A stretch of 64,000 nt of DNA, taken from assembly GCA_044508675.1 (NCBI GenBank), contig JBIQHF010000001.1, positions 62,001-126,000 of the forward strand, written 5' to 3'. Under the pieces are notes generated by a model. The model made no database searches. It was not told the DNA's origin and saw nothing but the letters and a program-made list of their open reading frames with translations. This DNA is from Raineyella sp044508675. Lineage in GTDB: Bacteria > Actinomycetota > Actinomycetes > Propionibacteriales > Propionibacteriaceae. The position numbers and the translations under genes are program-made. Of this stretch, positions 8,224 through 17,552 are shown one piece after another (within the stretch, counting starts at the first letter, position 1; every line of letters begins with the position of its first letter).

Positions 8224-11048
8224 ATGACCACCCTGCTCCGGGAATCGTCCGCGCGCACCGAGGTCGCCGCGCACCTGCGCGCGGCCGGCATCGCCGAGGT
8301 CGACGACTCTCCGCTCACCCGTCACGTCTACTCCTCCGATGCCTCGCTGTACCGGGTGGAACCGACCGTGGTCGTCCGCCCCCGTCATGTCGAGGAGGTG
8401 CTCGCCACCGTCGAGGTGGCACGCACCCAGGGCGTCCCACTCACCCCGCGTGGGGCGGGGACGTCACTGGCCGGCAACGCGGTCGGCACCGGCATCGTGC
8501 TCGACCTCTCCCGCCACCTCAACCGGGTGCTGGAGGTCGATGGCGAGGCCGGCACCGCCCGGGTCGAGCCAGGCGTGGTGCATGCGGTACTGCAACGGCA
8601 GGCCACCGCTGCCGGCCGGCGGTTCGGCCCGGATCCATCCACCCACACCCGCTGCACCATCGGCGGGATGATCGGCAACAACGCCTGCGGTTCCCGCGCC
8701 CTGGGCTACGGCCGGACCTCCGACAACGTCCTTGGCCTGGACCTGGTCACCGGGACCGGCGGGCGCCTGGCCACCGGCACCCTCGGACCCTCGGGGCTGC
8801 CGGAGGATCTGGCCCGGATCGTCCGCGGCGGACTCGGCACGATCCGCACCGAGTTCGGCCGGACCGGCCGGCAGATCTCCGGCTACTCACTGGAGCACCT
8901 GCTGCCCGAGCGCGGCGCCGACCTGACCCGGATGCTGGTCGGCACCGAGGGCACCCTCGGCGTGGTGGTGGGCGCGCAGGTGCGGCTGGTCCGCGATGCG
9001 CCGCTGCGGATCATGGTGGTGCTCGCCTACCCCTCCATGCCGCAGGCCGCGGACGCGGTGACCGCGATACTGCCGTTCGACCCGATCACCTGCGAGGGCC
9101 TGGACGCGCGCATCGTCGAGGCGGTACGGGCCCGGCGCGGCCCGGCCGCGGTGCCGCCGATGCCGACCGGCGCCAGCTGGCTGCTGGTCGAACTGACCGG
9201 CGACGAGCCGGCCGAGCTGGCGGCCCGGGCCGCCGCGGTCGTGGCCGCCGCCGGGCCGCAGGATTCCCTGGTCGTGCGCGATGCCGACGCGATGGCCCGG
9301 CTCTGGCGGATCCGCGAGGACGGCTCCGGTCTGGTCGCCCGCCTCGGCGCTCCCGCGCACGCCGGCTGGGAGGACGCAGCGGTCCCGCCGGAGCACCTGG
9401 GAGCCTACCTGCGCGAGTTCGAGCACCTGCTGGCCGCGCACCTGCTGACCGGGGTGCCGTACGGCCACTTCGGCGACGGCTGCATCCACGTCCGGATCGA
9501 CTTCCCCTTCGACCAGGGCACCGGGGTGTTCCGCACCTTCCTGGACGAGGCCGCCCGACTGGCGGCGTCGTACGGCGGGTCGATGTCGGGGGAGCACGGC
9601 GACGGGCGGGCGCGCAGTGCCCTGCTGCCGCACATGTACTCCCCGGCGGCGCTGGAGCTGTTCGGGCAGGTCAAGCACGTCTTCGACCCGGGCAACCTGC
9701 TCAATCCCGGCGTCATCGTCGATCCGGTCGACCCGGCCGACGACATCCGAGTGGACCGGCGCACCCCGTACCGTCGCGACCTGGCGATGGCGTTCGGTGA
9801 GGACGCCGGCGACCTGTCGCTGGCGGTGCACCGCTGCACCGGCGTGGGCAAGTGCCGCGCCGAGCACTCCGGTCCCGGCCAGGTGATGTGCCCCTCCTAC
9901 CTGGCCACCCGCGAGGAGCAGGACTCCACCCGCGGCCGCGCCCGGATCCTGCAGGAGGCCGTCGCCGGTCACCTGGGCCCCAGGGCGCTCGGCTCGCCGG
10001 AGGTGCTGGAGGCCCTGGACCTGTGCCTGTCCTGCAAGGGCTGCTCGGCCGACTGCCCGAGCGGCGTCGACATGGCCGCGTACAAGGCGACCGCCCTGCA
10101 CGAGGCCTACCGCGGGAGGATCCGTCCCCGGCAGCACTACGCGATGGCCAGCTCCCCCGCTGGGCCCGGCTCGCCTCGCTCGCCCCGCGCCTGGTCAACG
10201 CCCTCACCCATGCCAAGCTCCTGCACCCGCTGCTCACCACGCTGGCCGGGGTGGACCGTGCCCGCAGCCTGCCCCGGTTCGCCGAGCGCACCTTCACCGC
10301 CGACGCGCCCCGCACCCCGACGTCCCCTCCCGGCCCCACCCACGGTGAGGTGGTGCTGTTCGTCGACTCGTTCACCGAGCACTTCACCCCCGCCGTCGGC
10401 GAGGCCACCGTCCGGGTGCTGACCGAGGCCGGCTGGTCGGTCGTCGTGCCGGACCGGCGTCCCTGCTGCGGCCTGACCTGGGTCTCCACCGGTCAGCTCG
10501 ACGGCGCCCGTCGCCGGATGCAGCAGACCGTCGACATCCTGCTCCCGCATGTGCGGGCCGGGCGGACCGTCGTCGGGATGGAACCGTCCTGCACCGCCAC
10601 GCTGCGCTCGGACCTGGTCGAGCTGCTCGACACCGACGAGGCCCGCGAGCTCGCCGCCGCCACCCGGACCCTGGCCGAGACTCTGGCCGCCACCCCCGGC
10701 TACCAGCCGCCCCCGGTCGCCGGTCAGGTCGTCGCCCAGCCGCACTGCCACCACCACGCGGTGATGACCTGGAACCCCGATGCCGCCCTGCTGGAGCGCG
10801 CCGGAGCCGACCTCACCACGGTCGGCGGCTGCTGCGGCCTGGCCGGCAACTTCGGTGTGGAGGTCGGCCACCACGACATCTCGCTGGCCGTCGCCGACCA
10901 GCAGCTCGTCCCCGCCCTCGACGCCCACCCGGACGCCACCGTGCTCGCCGACGGATTCTCCTGCCGGTTCCAGCTCGACCACCTCGGCCACTCCGAGGCC
11001 GTCCACCTCGCCCAGCTCCTCGACCCGACCCGAAAGGCAGACTCATGA
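8224..11048 (+). pseudogene. FAD-binding and (Fe-S)-binding oxidase (GlcD/GlcF-like fusion), frameshifted
   Basis: One long gene read in two frames. Residues from 8224 give a FAD-binding PCMH domain (TPRGAGTSLAGNAVG), a FAD-linked oxidase C-terminal domain (PYGHFGDGCIHVRI, GEHGDGRAR), then two Cys clusters (CTGVGKC and CLSCKGCSADCPSG) for 4Fe-4S centres. Near 10146 the frame breaks: GATGGCCAG lacks one G relative to the continuous frame, and the protein resumes in the other frame as QLPRWARLASLAPRLVN through two CCG/HCHHH-type DUF224 segments to 11048. Intact length would be about 941 residues. It resembles D-lactate/glycolate/2-hydroxyglutarate oxidases. It may be a true pseudogene or a single-base assembly error; the second half is well preserved, which favours an error or a recent mutation. 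Confidence 0.8.
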
Positions 11049-12691
11049 CCGCCTCGTACGACACCTCCCTCGACGCCGATGTCCTGGTCATCGGGGCCGG
11101 ACCCGTCGGCCTCACCCTGGCCCACTACCTGGGCCAGGCCGGGGTCCGCACCCTGGTCCTGGAGGGCCTCGACTCGCTGATCGACTACCCCCGCGGGGTC
11201 GGGATGGACGACGAGTGCCTGCGGACCTTCCAGTCCCTCGGCCTGGCCGAGGCCGTCCTCCCGCACACCACGCCCCACCACATCCAGCGCTTCGTCAACG
11301 GCAGCGGACGGCTGCTGGCCCAGATCAACCCCTCGGCCGAGACGTTCGGCTGGCCCCGCAAGCACGCGTTCATCCAGCCGTTGGTGGACCGGGAGCTGCT
11401 GGCCGGGCTGGGCCGGTACACCGAGGTCGAGGTCCGCTTCGGCCAGCGCGCCGAACGGATCCGGGATGCCGGTGACCACGTCGAGGTCACCGTGGTCTCC
11501 GGGGCCGGGACCCATGTGCTGCGCGCCGCGTACGCCGTCGGCTGCGACGGCGGGAAGAGCCCGACCCGCAAGTCCATGGGCGTGTCCTTCGAGGGCCAGT
11601 CGTCGTCGACCCGCTGGCTGGTGATCGACGTGGAGAACGATCCGCTCGCCACCCCGAACGCCTACATGGGCGCCGACCCGTCCCGGCCGTACGTGTCGAT
11701 CGGGCTGCCGCACGGGATCCGGCGCTTCGAGTTCATGGTGTTCGAGCACGAGACCGACGAGGAGGTCGCCGCCGACGCCTTCGTGCACCGGGTGATGGGC
11801 CGGCTGGTCGAGCGGCCCGAGTCGCTGGACTACATTCGCCGCCGGGTCTACACCCACCACTCGCGGATCGCCGGCAGCTTCCGCAAGGGTCGGGTGCTGA
11901 TCGCCGGCGACGCGGCCCACCTGATGCCGGTATGGCAGGGCCAGGGCTACAACTCCGGCATCCGTGACGCCACCAACCTCGGCTGGAAGCTGGCTGCCGT
12001 GGTCCGCGGCGAGGCCGGACACGAACTGCTGGACACGTACGACGCCGAGCGGCGCGCCCACGCCCTGGCGATGATCCAGTTGTCGGTGCGGGCCGGGCAG
12101 GTGATCGCCCCGACGAGTCGTACGGTCGCGAGCGCCCGGGACCTGGCCTTCCGCGCCGTGGGCCTGGTGCCGGCGCTGAAGGAGTACATCACCGATTTCC
12201 GCTTCAAGCCGATGCCGCGGTACACCGAGGGCGCGGTCGTTCCGCCCCACGACCCGAAGGCCCCCTCCCCGGTCGGAGTGATGCTGCCCCAGCCGCGGGT
12301 CGCCACCCGTGGAGCCAGTGAGGTCCGACTCGATGACGTGATCGGGCCCGGCTGGGCGGTGGTGGCCTGGGGAACGGACCCGTACGCGCTCTTCGACCAG
12401 GACTCCCGGGCAGTGCTGGAGCGGCTCGGCGCGACGTTCATCGGGGTGCGCCCGATGTCCCAGCTGCCGTGGACCGGGCAGGACCGCCCGGAGGTGACCC
12501 TGGTGGGCGACAGTAGCGGCGCCCTGAAGCGGTGGTTCGACTCGCACGACATGCCGGTGGTGCTGGTGCGTCCGGACCGGTTCGTGGCCGCCGGCTGCCT
12601 GGCCCAGGGGGCCGATGAGACCCTCGCGCGGCTCGCCGGCCTCCTGCACCTGACCACACCTCTGGCCACACCGGAGCGGGTGGCCGCCTGA
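11045..12691 (+). CDS. FAD-dependent monooxygenase, MhpA-like (3-(3-hydroxyphenyl)propionate hydroxylase family)
   Basis: A 548-residue flavoprotein aromatic hydroxylase. The N-terminal FAD motif is VLVIGAGPVGLTLA, the DG motif region is YAVGCDGGKSPTR, and the second FAD motif is GRVLIAGDAAHLMPVWQGQG, with GYNSGIRDATNLGWK as in MhpA. A C-terminal thioredoxin-like extension, usual for this family, covers roughly the last 140 residues. It starts inside the upstream stop (ATGA). This suggests ring hydroxylation of a phenolic acid, although no ring-cleavage dioxygenase is visible in the window. A strong hairpin follows the gene. Confidence 0.85.
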   Translation: MTASYDTSLDADVLVIGAGPVGLTLAHYLGQAGVRTLVLEGLDSLIDYPRGVGMDDECLRTFQSLGLAEAVLPHTTPHHIQRFVNGSGRLLAQINPSAETFGWPRKHAFIQPLVDRELLAGLGRYTEVEVRFGQRAERIRDAGDHVEVTVVSGAGTHVLRAAYAVGCDGGKSPTRKSMGVSFEGQSSSTRWLVIDVENDPLATPNAYMGADPSRPYVSIGLPHGIRRFEFMVFEHETDEEVAADAFVHRVMGRLVERPESLDYIRRRVYTHHSRIAGSFRKGRVLIAGDAAHLMPVWQGQGYNSGIRDATNLGWKLAAVVRGEAGHELLDTYDAERRAHALAMIQLSVRAGQVIAPTSRTVASARDLAFRAVGLVPALKEYITDFRFKPMPRYTEGAVVPPHDPKAPSPVGVMLPQPRVATRGASEVRLDDVIGPGWAVVAWGTDPYALFDQDSRAVLERLGATFIGVRPMSQLPWTGQDRPEVTLVGDSSGALKRWFDSHDMPVVLVRPDRFVAAGCLAQGADETLARLAGLLHLTTPLATPERVAA

Positions 12692-12712
12692 CCCGCGGCG
12701 ACCGTTCCACGC

Positions 12713-12746
12713 AGTGAGGGCCCCGGATCGCTCCGGGGCCCTCACT
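12713..12746. terminator. Bidirectional hairpin terminator between convergent genes
   Basis: A 15-bp perfect stem (half AGTGAGGGCCCCGGA) around the loop TCGC lies 22 bases after the MhpA-like gene and 27 bases before the 3' end of fba. There is no long T run, as is usual in this GC-rich background. It can serve both strands. Confidence 0.8.
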
Positions 12747-12772
12747 GTCTTCCGTTCAGGCGGGAGGGTGGG

Positions 12773-13792
12773 TCACTTGTGGGTGCCGACCGAGTTCAGG
12801 TCCTGGCAGGCCTGGACCACGCGGGCGGCCATGCCGGCCTCGGCGGCCTTGCCCCAGGTGCGGGGATCGTACTGCTTCTTGTTGCCGACCTCGCCGTCGA
12901 TCTTCAGCACTCCGTCGTAGTTGCGGAACATGTGCTCCACCACCGGACGGGTGAACGCGTACTGGGTGTCGGTGTCGACGTTCATCTTCACCACGCCGTA
13001 CGAGACCGCGTCGGCGATCTCCTGCGGCGCCGAGCCGGAGCCACCGTGGAAGACCAGGTCGAGGGCGTTCGCCTTGCCGTACTTCTCCTCCACGGCCGCC
13101 TGGGCCTGCTGGAGGATCTCCGGGCGCAGCTTCACGTTGCCCGGCTTGTAGACCCCGTGGACGTTGCCGAAGGTCAGGGCGGCCATGTAGCGGCCGTTCT
13201 CGCCCAGGCCAAGGGCCTCGACGGTCGCCAGCGCATCCTCGGGGGTGGTGTACAGCTTCTCGTTGATCTCGCCGACGACACCGTCCTCCTCGCCACCGAC
13301 GACGCCGATCTCGACCTCGAGGATGATCCGGGCGGCCTTGGCCTTGGCCAGGAGCTCCTGGGCGATCGACAGGTTCTCGGTCAGCGACACGGCCGAACCG
13401 TCCCACATGTGGGACTGGAACAGCGGGCCCCGGCCGGCGTCGACGCGCTCCTGCGAGATGGCGATCAGCGGACGGACGTACGTGTCCAGCTTCTCCTTCT
13501 GGCAGTGGTCGGTGTGCAGGGCGATGTTGACCGGGTACTTGTCGGCAACCACATGCGCGAACTCGGCCAGGGCCACGGCACCGGTGACCATGTCCTTGAC
13601 GGTCGAGCCGGACAGGTACTCGGCCCCGCCGGTGGAGATCTGGATGATGCCGTCCGACTCGGCCTCGGCGAATCCACGCAGAGCGGCGATCAGGGTCTGC
13701 GACGAGGTGCAGTTGATGGCAGGGTAGGCGAAACCGTTCGCCTTGGCCCGATCCAGCATGTCGGCGTAGACCTCAGGAGTTGCGATGGGCAT
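12773..13792 (-). CDS. fba: Class II fructose-bisphosphate aldolase
   Basis: A 339-residue zinc-dependent aldolase that cleaves fructose 1,6-bisphosphate to dihydroxyacetone phosphate and glyceraldehyde 3-phosphate. Visible family signatures are LHTDHCQ (zinc His and active-site Asp), LEVEIGVVGGEEDGV, FGNVHGVYKPG and FHGGSGS; VVKMNVDTDTQYAF is the phosphate-binding end. Length is normal for the long class IIA form found in actinobacteria. The upstream 174 bases before the next gene hold its promoter; no clear -10 box stands out. Confidence 0.96.
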   Translation of the reverse strand: MPIATPEVYADMLDRAKANGFAYPAINCTSSQTLIAALRGFAEAESDGIIQISTGGAEYLSGSTVKDMVTGAVALAEFAHVVADKYPVNIALHTDHCQKEKLDTYVRPLIAISQERVDAGRGPLFQSHMWDGSAVSLTENLSIAQELLAKAKAARIILEVEIGVVGGEEDGVVGEINEKLYTTPEDALATVEALGLGENGRYMAALTFGNVHGVYKPGNVKLRPEILQQAQAAVEEKYGKANALDLVFHGGSGSAPQEIADAVSYGVVKMNVDTDTQYAFTRPVVEHMFRNYDGVLKIDGEVGNKKQYDPRTWGKAAEAGMAARVVQACQDLNSVGTHK

Positions 13793-13966
13793 GTGCTCTT
13801 CTCTCTCGTCGTGCCGGCCTCCGCGACCTCGAGGAGTCCCGGGCGGGCCACCGGCGTCTGCTCTCCACCACCGGGCACCGGGCTTCCCGTGCCCCCGACA
13901 GCGGCAGTGCTCACAGGAACAACCCTAGTGGTCCGGGGTCCTACCTTCGACATCGGGGTGTCCGAT

Positions 13967-14518
13967 TCAGTGCGCAATTCCGTCGAAGGAGACGCCACAG
14001 CGGCCCTGCGAGTAGAGGGCCAGGGCCTCGGCGAGCGCCGCCGGGGTGATGTCGAGATCGTCCACCTCGCACGTCCAGGGCCCGTCCGGGGTGTCGAACA
14101 CGTACCGGTCCCCACCGCCGCGGCGCCCGCGCGCCGAGGTGACCGGTCCGACGCGATCCCAGTCCCAGTAGCGACCCCCGATCTGCAGACCGGGCCAGGA
14201 CGCGGTGATCACCTCCCCCTGGCCGACCCGGCGCCGGTGCCGGACGGCCAGCCGCCAGGTGACGAGGCGCACCAGGATCAGCACGACGGACAGGCCGAGG
14301 ACGACCCCGATGAAAGTCCACTGGCCGGCACCGGTCCAGACCTGCTCCTGGGTGCGTGACCACAGGTAGAGACCGCCGAACACGACCAGGGTCAGGACCA
14401 GTCCGCCGACCCCGGCGACGAACTGCCGCTGGGCGCCGGCGACCCTCCGATCCGCCGCACTCGGCTCCCAGGACACGTGGAGGAAGTCTTCCTTGTTCTC
14501 GGTCGGCGTCGGCTGCAT
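13967..14518 (-). CDS. Hypothetical membrane protein
   Basis: A protein of about 183 residues starting at ATG 14518 (MQPTPTENKEDF). Two hydrophobic segments are visible, FVAGVGGLVLTLVVFGGLYL (about 32-51) and FIGVVLGLSVVLILV (about 66-80), followed by a soluble domain containing YWDWDRVGPV and CEVDDLDITPAALAEAL. The layout resembles small actinobacterial proteins with two membrane helices and a PH-like domain, but I do not recognise a named family. The 5'-extended frame up to 14665 runs without stops but has no supporting features. Confidence 0.6.
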   Translation of the reverse strand: MQPTPTENKEDFLHVSWEPSAADRRVAGAQRQFVAGVGGLVLTLVVFGGLYLWSRTQEQVWTGAGQWTFIGVVLGLSVVLILVRLVTWRLAVRHRRRVGQGEVITASWPGLQIGGRYWDWDRVGPVTSARGRRGGGDRYVFDTPDGPWTCEVDDLDITPAALAEALALYSQGRCGVSFDGIAH

Positions 14519-14568
14519 AGCGCCCAGTGTGCCAGAGCGGTCCTCCCGGCCAACCGACACGCGATCGG

Positions 14569-15348
14569 CTACCCGACCGTCCCGGCGGGGGTGATACGCA
14601 TGTGGAGCCGGTAGCGGTCCGCCCGGTACCACGAGGTCGAGAACTCCATCAGGGTCTCGCCGCACATGGTGATCCGCTCCTGTACCAGCAGCGGCGCCTT
14701 GCGCGGCACCTGCAGGATCTGGGCGTGGACGGAGTCGGCGGCATCGGCGCTCACCGTCTGGTGCCCCGAGGAGACGACCAGCCCGTACTTCGAGGCGAAC
14801 ACGTCGTAGAGCGCATCCAATCGCTGCTCGAGCAGCCCCGGGAACAGCGCCGAGGGATAGAAGCCGATCTCGTGGGCCATGGGGGACCCGTCGGCCAGTC
14901 GCAGGCGCTCGACCCGGACCACCGGACGGCCCTGCGGGATGTGCAGCCGTTCGGCCACTTGGGCGTCCGCCGCCTGCTGAGTCGCGGCCAGCACCTTCGT
15001 CTCCGGATGCAGTCCCCGCTCCCGCATCTCCCGGGAGAACGAAGTCAGGTGCAGCTGGGAGTCGACCTGCGGGCCGGTGACATACGTCCCCTTGCCGTGG
15101 ACCCGCTCCAGCCGGCCGACCTCCACCAGGTCGGCGATGGCCTGTCGTACGGTCACCCGGCTCACGCCCAGCGTGGCGACCAGCGAGCGCTCCGAGGGGA
15201 TCGCGTCACCGGGATGCAGCTTGGTCTCGATGTGCTCCTCCAGCAGCCTGCGCACCTGCACCCGTTTCGTGGCGGTGCGAGTGGTGCCGAGCTGGTCCAG
15301 CGCCGACAGCTGGGACGGACCGTTCGGCGTTCTGGCCCTCGGCTCCAC
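14569..15348 (-). CDS. GntR-family transcriptional regulator (HutC subfamily, UTRA domain)
   Basis: A 259-residue DNA-binding regulator. The N-terminal winged helix carries PGDAIPSERSLVATLGVSRVTVRQAI (only partly listed here as the family core SERSLVATLGVSRVTVRQAI), followed by a UTRA ligand-binding domain with SFSREMRERGL and a C-terminal dimer strand. HutC-type members sense sugars, amino sugars or histidine-pathway metabolites. Neighbours are a methyltransferase and a membrane protein, which give no hint of its targets. The region 15349-15422 upstream could hold its own operator, but I saw no clear palindrome. Confidence 0.9.
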   Translation of the reverse strand: MEPRARTPNGPSQLSALDQLGTTRTATKRVQVRRLLEEHIETKLHPGDAIPSERSLVATLGVSRVTVRQAIADLVEVGRLERVHGKGTYVTGPQVDSQLHLTSFSREMRERGLHPETKVLAATQQAADAQVAERLHIPQGRPVVRVERLRLADGSPMAHEIGFYPSALFPGLLEQRLDALYDVFASKYGLVVSSGHQTVSADAADSVHAQILQVPRKAPLLVQERITMCGETLMEFSTSWYRADRYRLHMRITPAGTVG

Positions 15349-15422
15349 CGTTGCCTCCTGATTCGTGCTTCAGGTCAGTGCCCCGCCCATGCGACTCAGC
15401 CGACCCCGGTTCCGGAGAAATA

Positions 15423-15977
15423 CTACGCGATGTCGTGGCCGTGCTCCGGCGTTGACCGCTCCGCGCCGACCGCCTGTCCGGCCCAGCGCAGCGCCCAGTG
15501 GTACATGGTGATCGCCGCCGCCGCTCCGGCATTGATCGACCGGGTCGACCCGTACTGGGTGATCGCGACCAGCTGCCCGCACGCGGCCAGCATCTCCTCG
15601 GTCAGCCCCGTCCCCTCGGACCCGAAGACCAGGCAGCACGCCTGCGGCAGGGTCGTACGCTCCAGCGGCATCGAACCCGGCATGTTGTCGACACCGACCA
15701 GCGGCACCCCGGCCGTACGCGACCAGCTCGCGAGGTCCGCCACCTCCGGATGGTGCTCGACGTGGAGGTAGCGATCGGTGACCATCGCTCCCCGACGGTT
15801 CCAGCGGCGCCGGCCAACGATGTGGACGCCGGCGACGTTGAAGGCGTTGGCCGTCCGCACCATGGAGCCGATGTTGAAATCGTGCTCCCAGTTCTGGATG
15901 GCGATGTGCAGGGGATGACGGCGGGTGTCCAGGTCCGCGACGATCGCCTCGACGGTCCAGTAGCGGAACCGGTCCAT
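15423..15977 (-). CDS. TrmH/SpoU-family RNA 2'-O-methyltransferase
   Basis: SPOUT-fold methyltransferase acting on tRNA or rRNA with S-adenosylmethionine. Motif 1 is NIGSMVRTANAF, motif 2 is LVFGSEGTGL, motif 3 is YGSTRSINAGAAAAI. The first in-frame ATG is 15977 (184 residues), yet family members typically begin earlier with a segment like HPWPEDPRLDPALL, which is encoded in frame upstream to about 16066. No ATG or GTG is available there except within the preceding gene, so the real start may be a CTG overlapping that gene's stop near 16121. Start is uncertain, function class is firm. Confidence 0.85.
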   Translation of the reverse strand: MDRFRYWTVEAIVADLDTRRHPLHIAIQNWEHDFNIGSMVRTANAFNVAGVHIVGRRRWNRRGAMVTDRYLHVEHHPEVADLASWSRTAGVPLVGVDNMPGSMPLERTTLPQACCLVFGSEGTGLTEEMLAACGQLVAITQYGSTRSINAGAAAAITMYHWALRWAGQAVGAERSTPEHGHDIA

Positions 15978-16120
15978 GACGTTGCGATGGTCACCCGCGG
16001 CCAGCAGGGCGGGATCGAGTCGCGGGTCCTCCGGCCAGGGGTGCGGGAGCGGCCCGAGGCCGGGACCATCCGGGTGCTGGGCCTGCTGCTGGGCGCCGGA
16101 GGTGGCCCGGACGCCCGGAA

Positions 16121-16696
16121 TCAGCGGTTCCCCTTGCGCAGTGCGTACGCCATGTTGACCAGCACGATGCCGATCCACACGATCAACCCGCCGACCAGGC
16201 CGCTGATCCCGGCGAAGATCGCGGTCAACGGGATCGCCACCCCCAGGGAGACGATGCCGAGGACCATCTGGTTCCGGCTGTCGGCCTTGGCGATCTCCGC
16301 CTGCCGGACCCGCTCCGCCTCTGCGTACCCGCCCTGGGCGACCAGGGCCTGCTCGACCCTGGCGGTGAACGAGTCGACCAGGGCCTGGTCCATCTCGGCA
16401 CCCAGTTCCTTGCGCGCCTCCAGCGTGGCGCGGGCATCGCCCGGGTCGACGAGTCCACCCGAGCCCTGCTGGCCCGGCGACGGCACCACTTGGCCGGGCT
16501 GGCGAGGACCCTGCACGTACGAACCCTGCTGCGGCCGTGGGGGCTGGGGTCCGTACGGGCCCTGCTGGGCGTACGGGCCCTGCTGGGCGTACGGGCCCTG
16601 CTGGGCGTACGGGCCCTGCTGGGCGTACGGACCCTGCTGCGGGTGCGGTCCCTGGGGCGGGTGCGGTCCCTGGGGCGGGAAGGTGCCGGAAGTCAC
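16121..16696 (-). CDS. Membrane protein with N-terminal Pro/Gln/Gly/Tyr repeats
   Basis: A 191-residue protein. Residues 7-47 are tandem six-residue units (PQGPHP twice, then QGPYAQ repeated), a low-complexity region encoded by exact 18-bp DNA repeats. A helical middle (ARATLEARKELGAEMDQAL and a charged stretch) leads to two C-terminal membrane segments, VLGIVSLGVAIPLTAIFAGI and GLVGGLIVWIGIVLVNMAY. Such Gln/Pro-rich tails facing the cytoplasm are common in actinobacterial membrane proteins; function is unknown. The adjacent LemA gene also ends in a Gln-rich tail, so the two may share location or partners. Confidence 0.72.
   Translation of the reverse strand: MTSGTFPPQGPHPPQGPHPQQGPYAQQGPYAQQGPYAQQGPYAQQGPYGPQPPRPQQGSYVQGPRQPGQVVPSPGQQGSGGLVDPGDARATLEARKELGAEMDQALVDSFTARVEQALVAQGGYAEAERVRQAEIAKADSRNQMVLGIVSLGVAIPLTAIFAGISGLVGGLIVWIGIVLVNMAYALRKGNR
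16553..16678. repeat. Two families of 18-bp tandem repeats inside a coding region
   Basis: Four identical 18-bp units (GTACGGGCCCTGCTGGGC) at 16553-16624 are followed by one diverged copy to 16642; then a different unit (GTGCGGTCCCTGGGGCGG) occurs twice at 16643-16678. Both are in frame with the minus-strand gene and encode hexapeptides. Exact identity at DNA level indicates recent slippage or unequal crossing over. Confidence 0.9.
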
Positions 16697-16728
16697 GTCC
16701 GTAGTCTAGGCGCCGCGGGTGAACGCGA

Positions 16729-17502
16729 TCACTGCTGCGGGTTCTGGGGGGTCGGCGGGTTCTGCGGCCACTGGCCACCCTGCTGCGGCTGCTGGGGCTG
16801 CGCCTGCGGGGTCTGCTGGCCCTGGGCCCAGTCCGTCGGCACGGCCGGGGTGCCGGACTGCTGCTGCGGCAGGGCCTGCGGGGCCTGCTGCTGGCCCTGG
16901 CCACCGCGGTACGAGATCTCACCGAAGTTCACGTCGGTGGCGGCCCGTGCATGGTCGGCGACCTCGAAGTAGGCGGCCTTCTCGAACTTGAACTGGCCGG
17001 CGATCATGTTGGTCGGGAACGACTCGATCTTGGTGTTGTAATTGCGGACGTTCGCGTTGTAGTACCGGCGACCGGCCGCGATGCGATCCTCGGTCTCGGT
17101 GAGGGCGCGCTGCAACTCCAGGAAGTTCGTGTTCGACTTCAGGTCGGGGTAGGCCTCGACGCTGACCAGCAGGTTGCGGACGGCGCCGGACAGCTGCTCC
17201 TCGGCCTGGGCGCGCTGCGCCGACGGAGTGGCTCCCTCATGGGAGGCCAGCGAGGCCGCCTGGTTGCGCAGCCGGGTGATGTCCTCGAGCGTGTTGTGCT
17301 CGTGCGCCGCGTAGCCGCGCACCGTCTCGACCAGGTTCGGGATCAGCTCGTAGCGACGGTTCAGCTCGACGTCGATCTGGCGCCACGACTCCTGGACGCG
17401 GTTGCGCATGCCGACCAAGGAGTTGTACGCCCCCACCGTCCAGCCGACGACGCCAAGGACGAGGAGCACGAGAACGATGAGGAAGATGATGAGCGCTGTC
17501 AT
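16729..17502 (-). CDS. LemA family protein with Gln-rich tail
   Basis: A 257-residue LemA protein. The N-terminal membrane helix is IIFLIVLVLLVLGVVGW, followed by the family signature YNSLVGMRNRVQESWRQIDV and RRYELIPNLVETVRGYA; later VEAYPDLKSNTNFLELQ and YNTKIESFPTNMIA. The last 80 residues are rich in Gln, Pro and Gly and are not part of the family core. LemA proteins are membrane-anchored helical-bundle proteins of unclear role, sometimes linked to TPM/Htpx-type proteins, none of which is seen here. Confidence 0.9.
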   Translation of the reverse strand: MTALIIFLIVLVLLVLGVVGWTVGAYNSLVGMRNRVQESWRQIDVELNRRYELIPNLVETVRGYAAHEHNTLEDITRLRNQAASLASHEGATPSAQRAQAEEQLSGAVRNLLVSVEAYPDLKSNTNFLELQRALTETEDRIAAGRRYYNANVRNYNTKIESFPTNMIAGQFKFEKAAYFEVADHARAATDVNFGEISYRGGQGQQQAPQALPQQQSGTPAVPTDWAQGQQTPQAQPQQPQQGGQWPQNPPTPQNPQQ

Positions 17503-17552
17503 GGGGTGTCCTGTTCACGGAGATGCAGAGGCAGGGCCAGCTTAGCCGGGGC

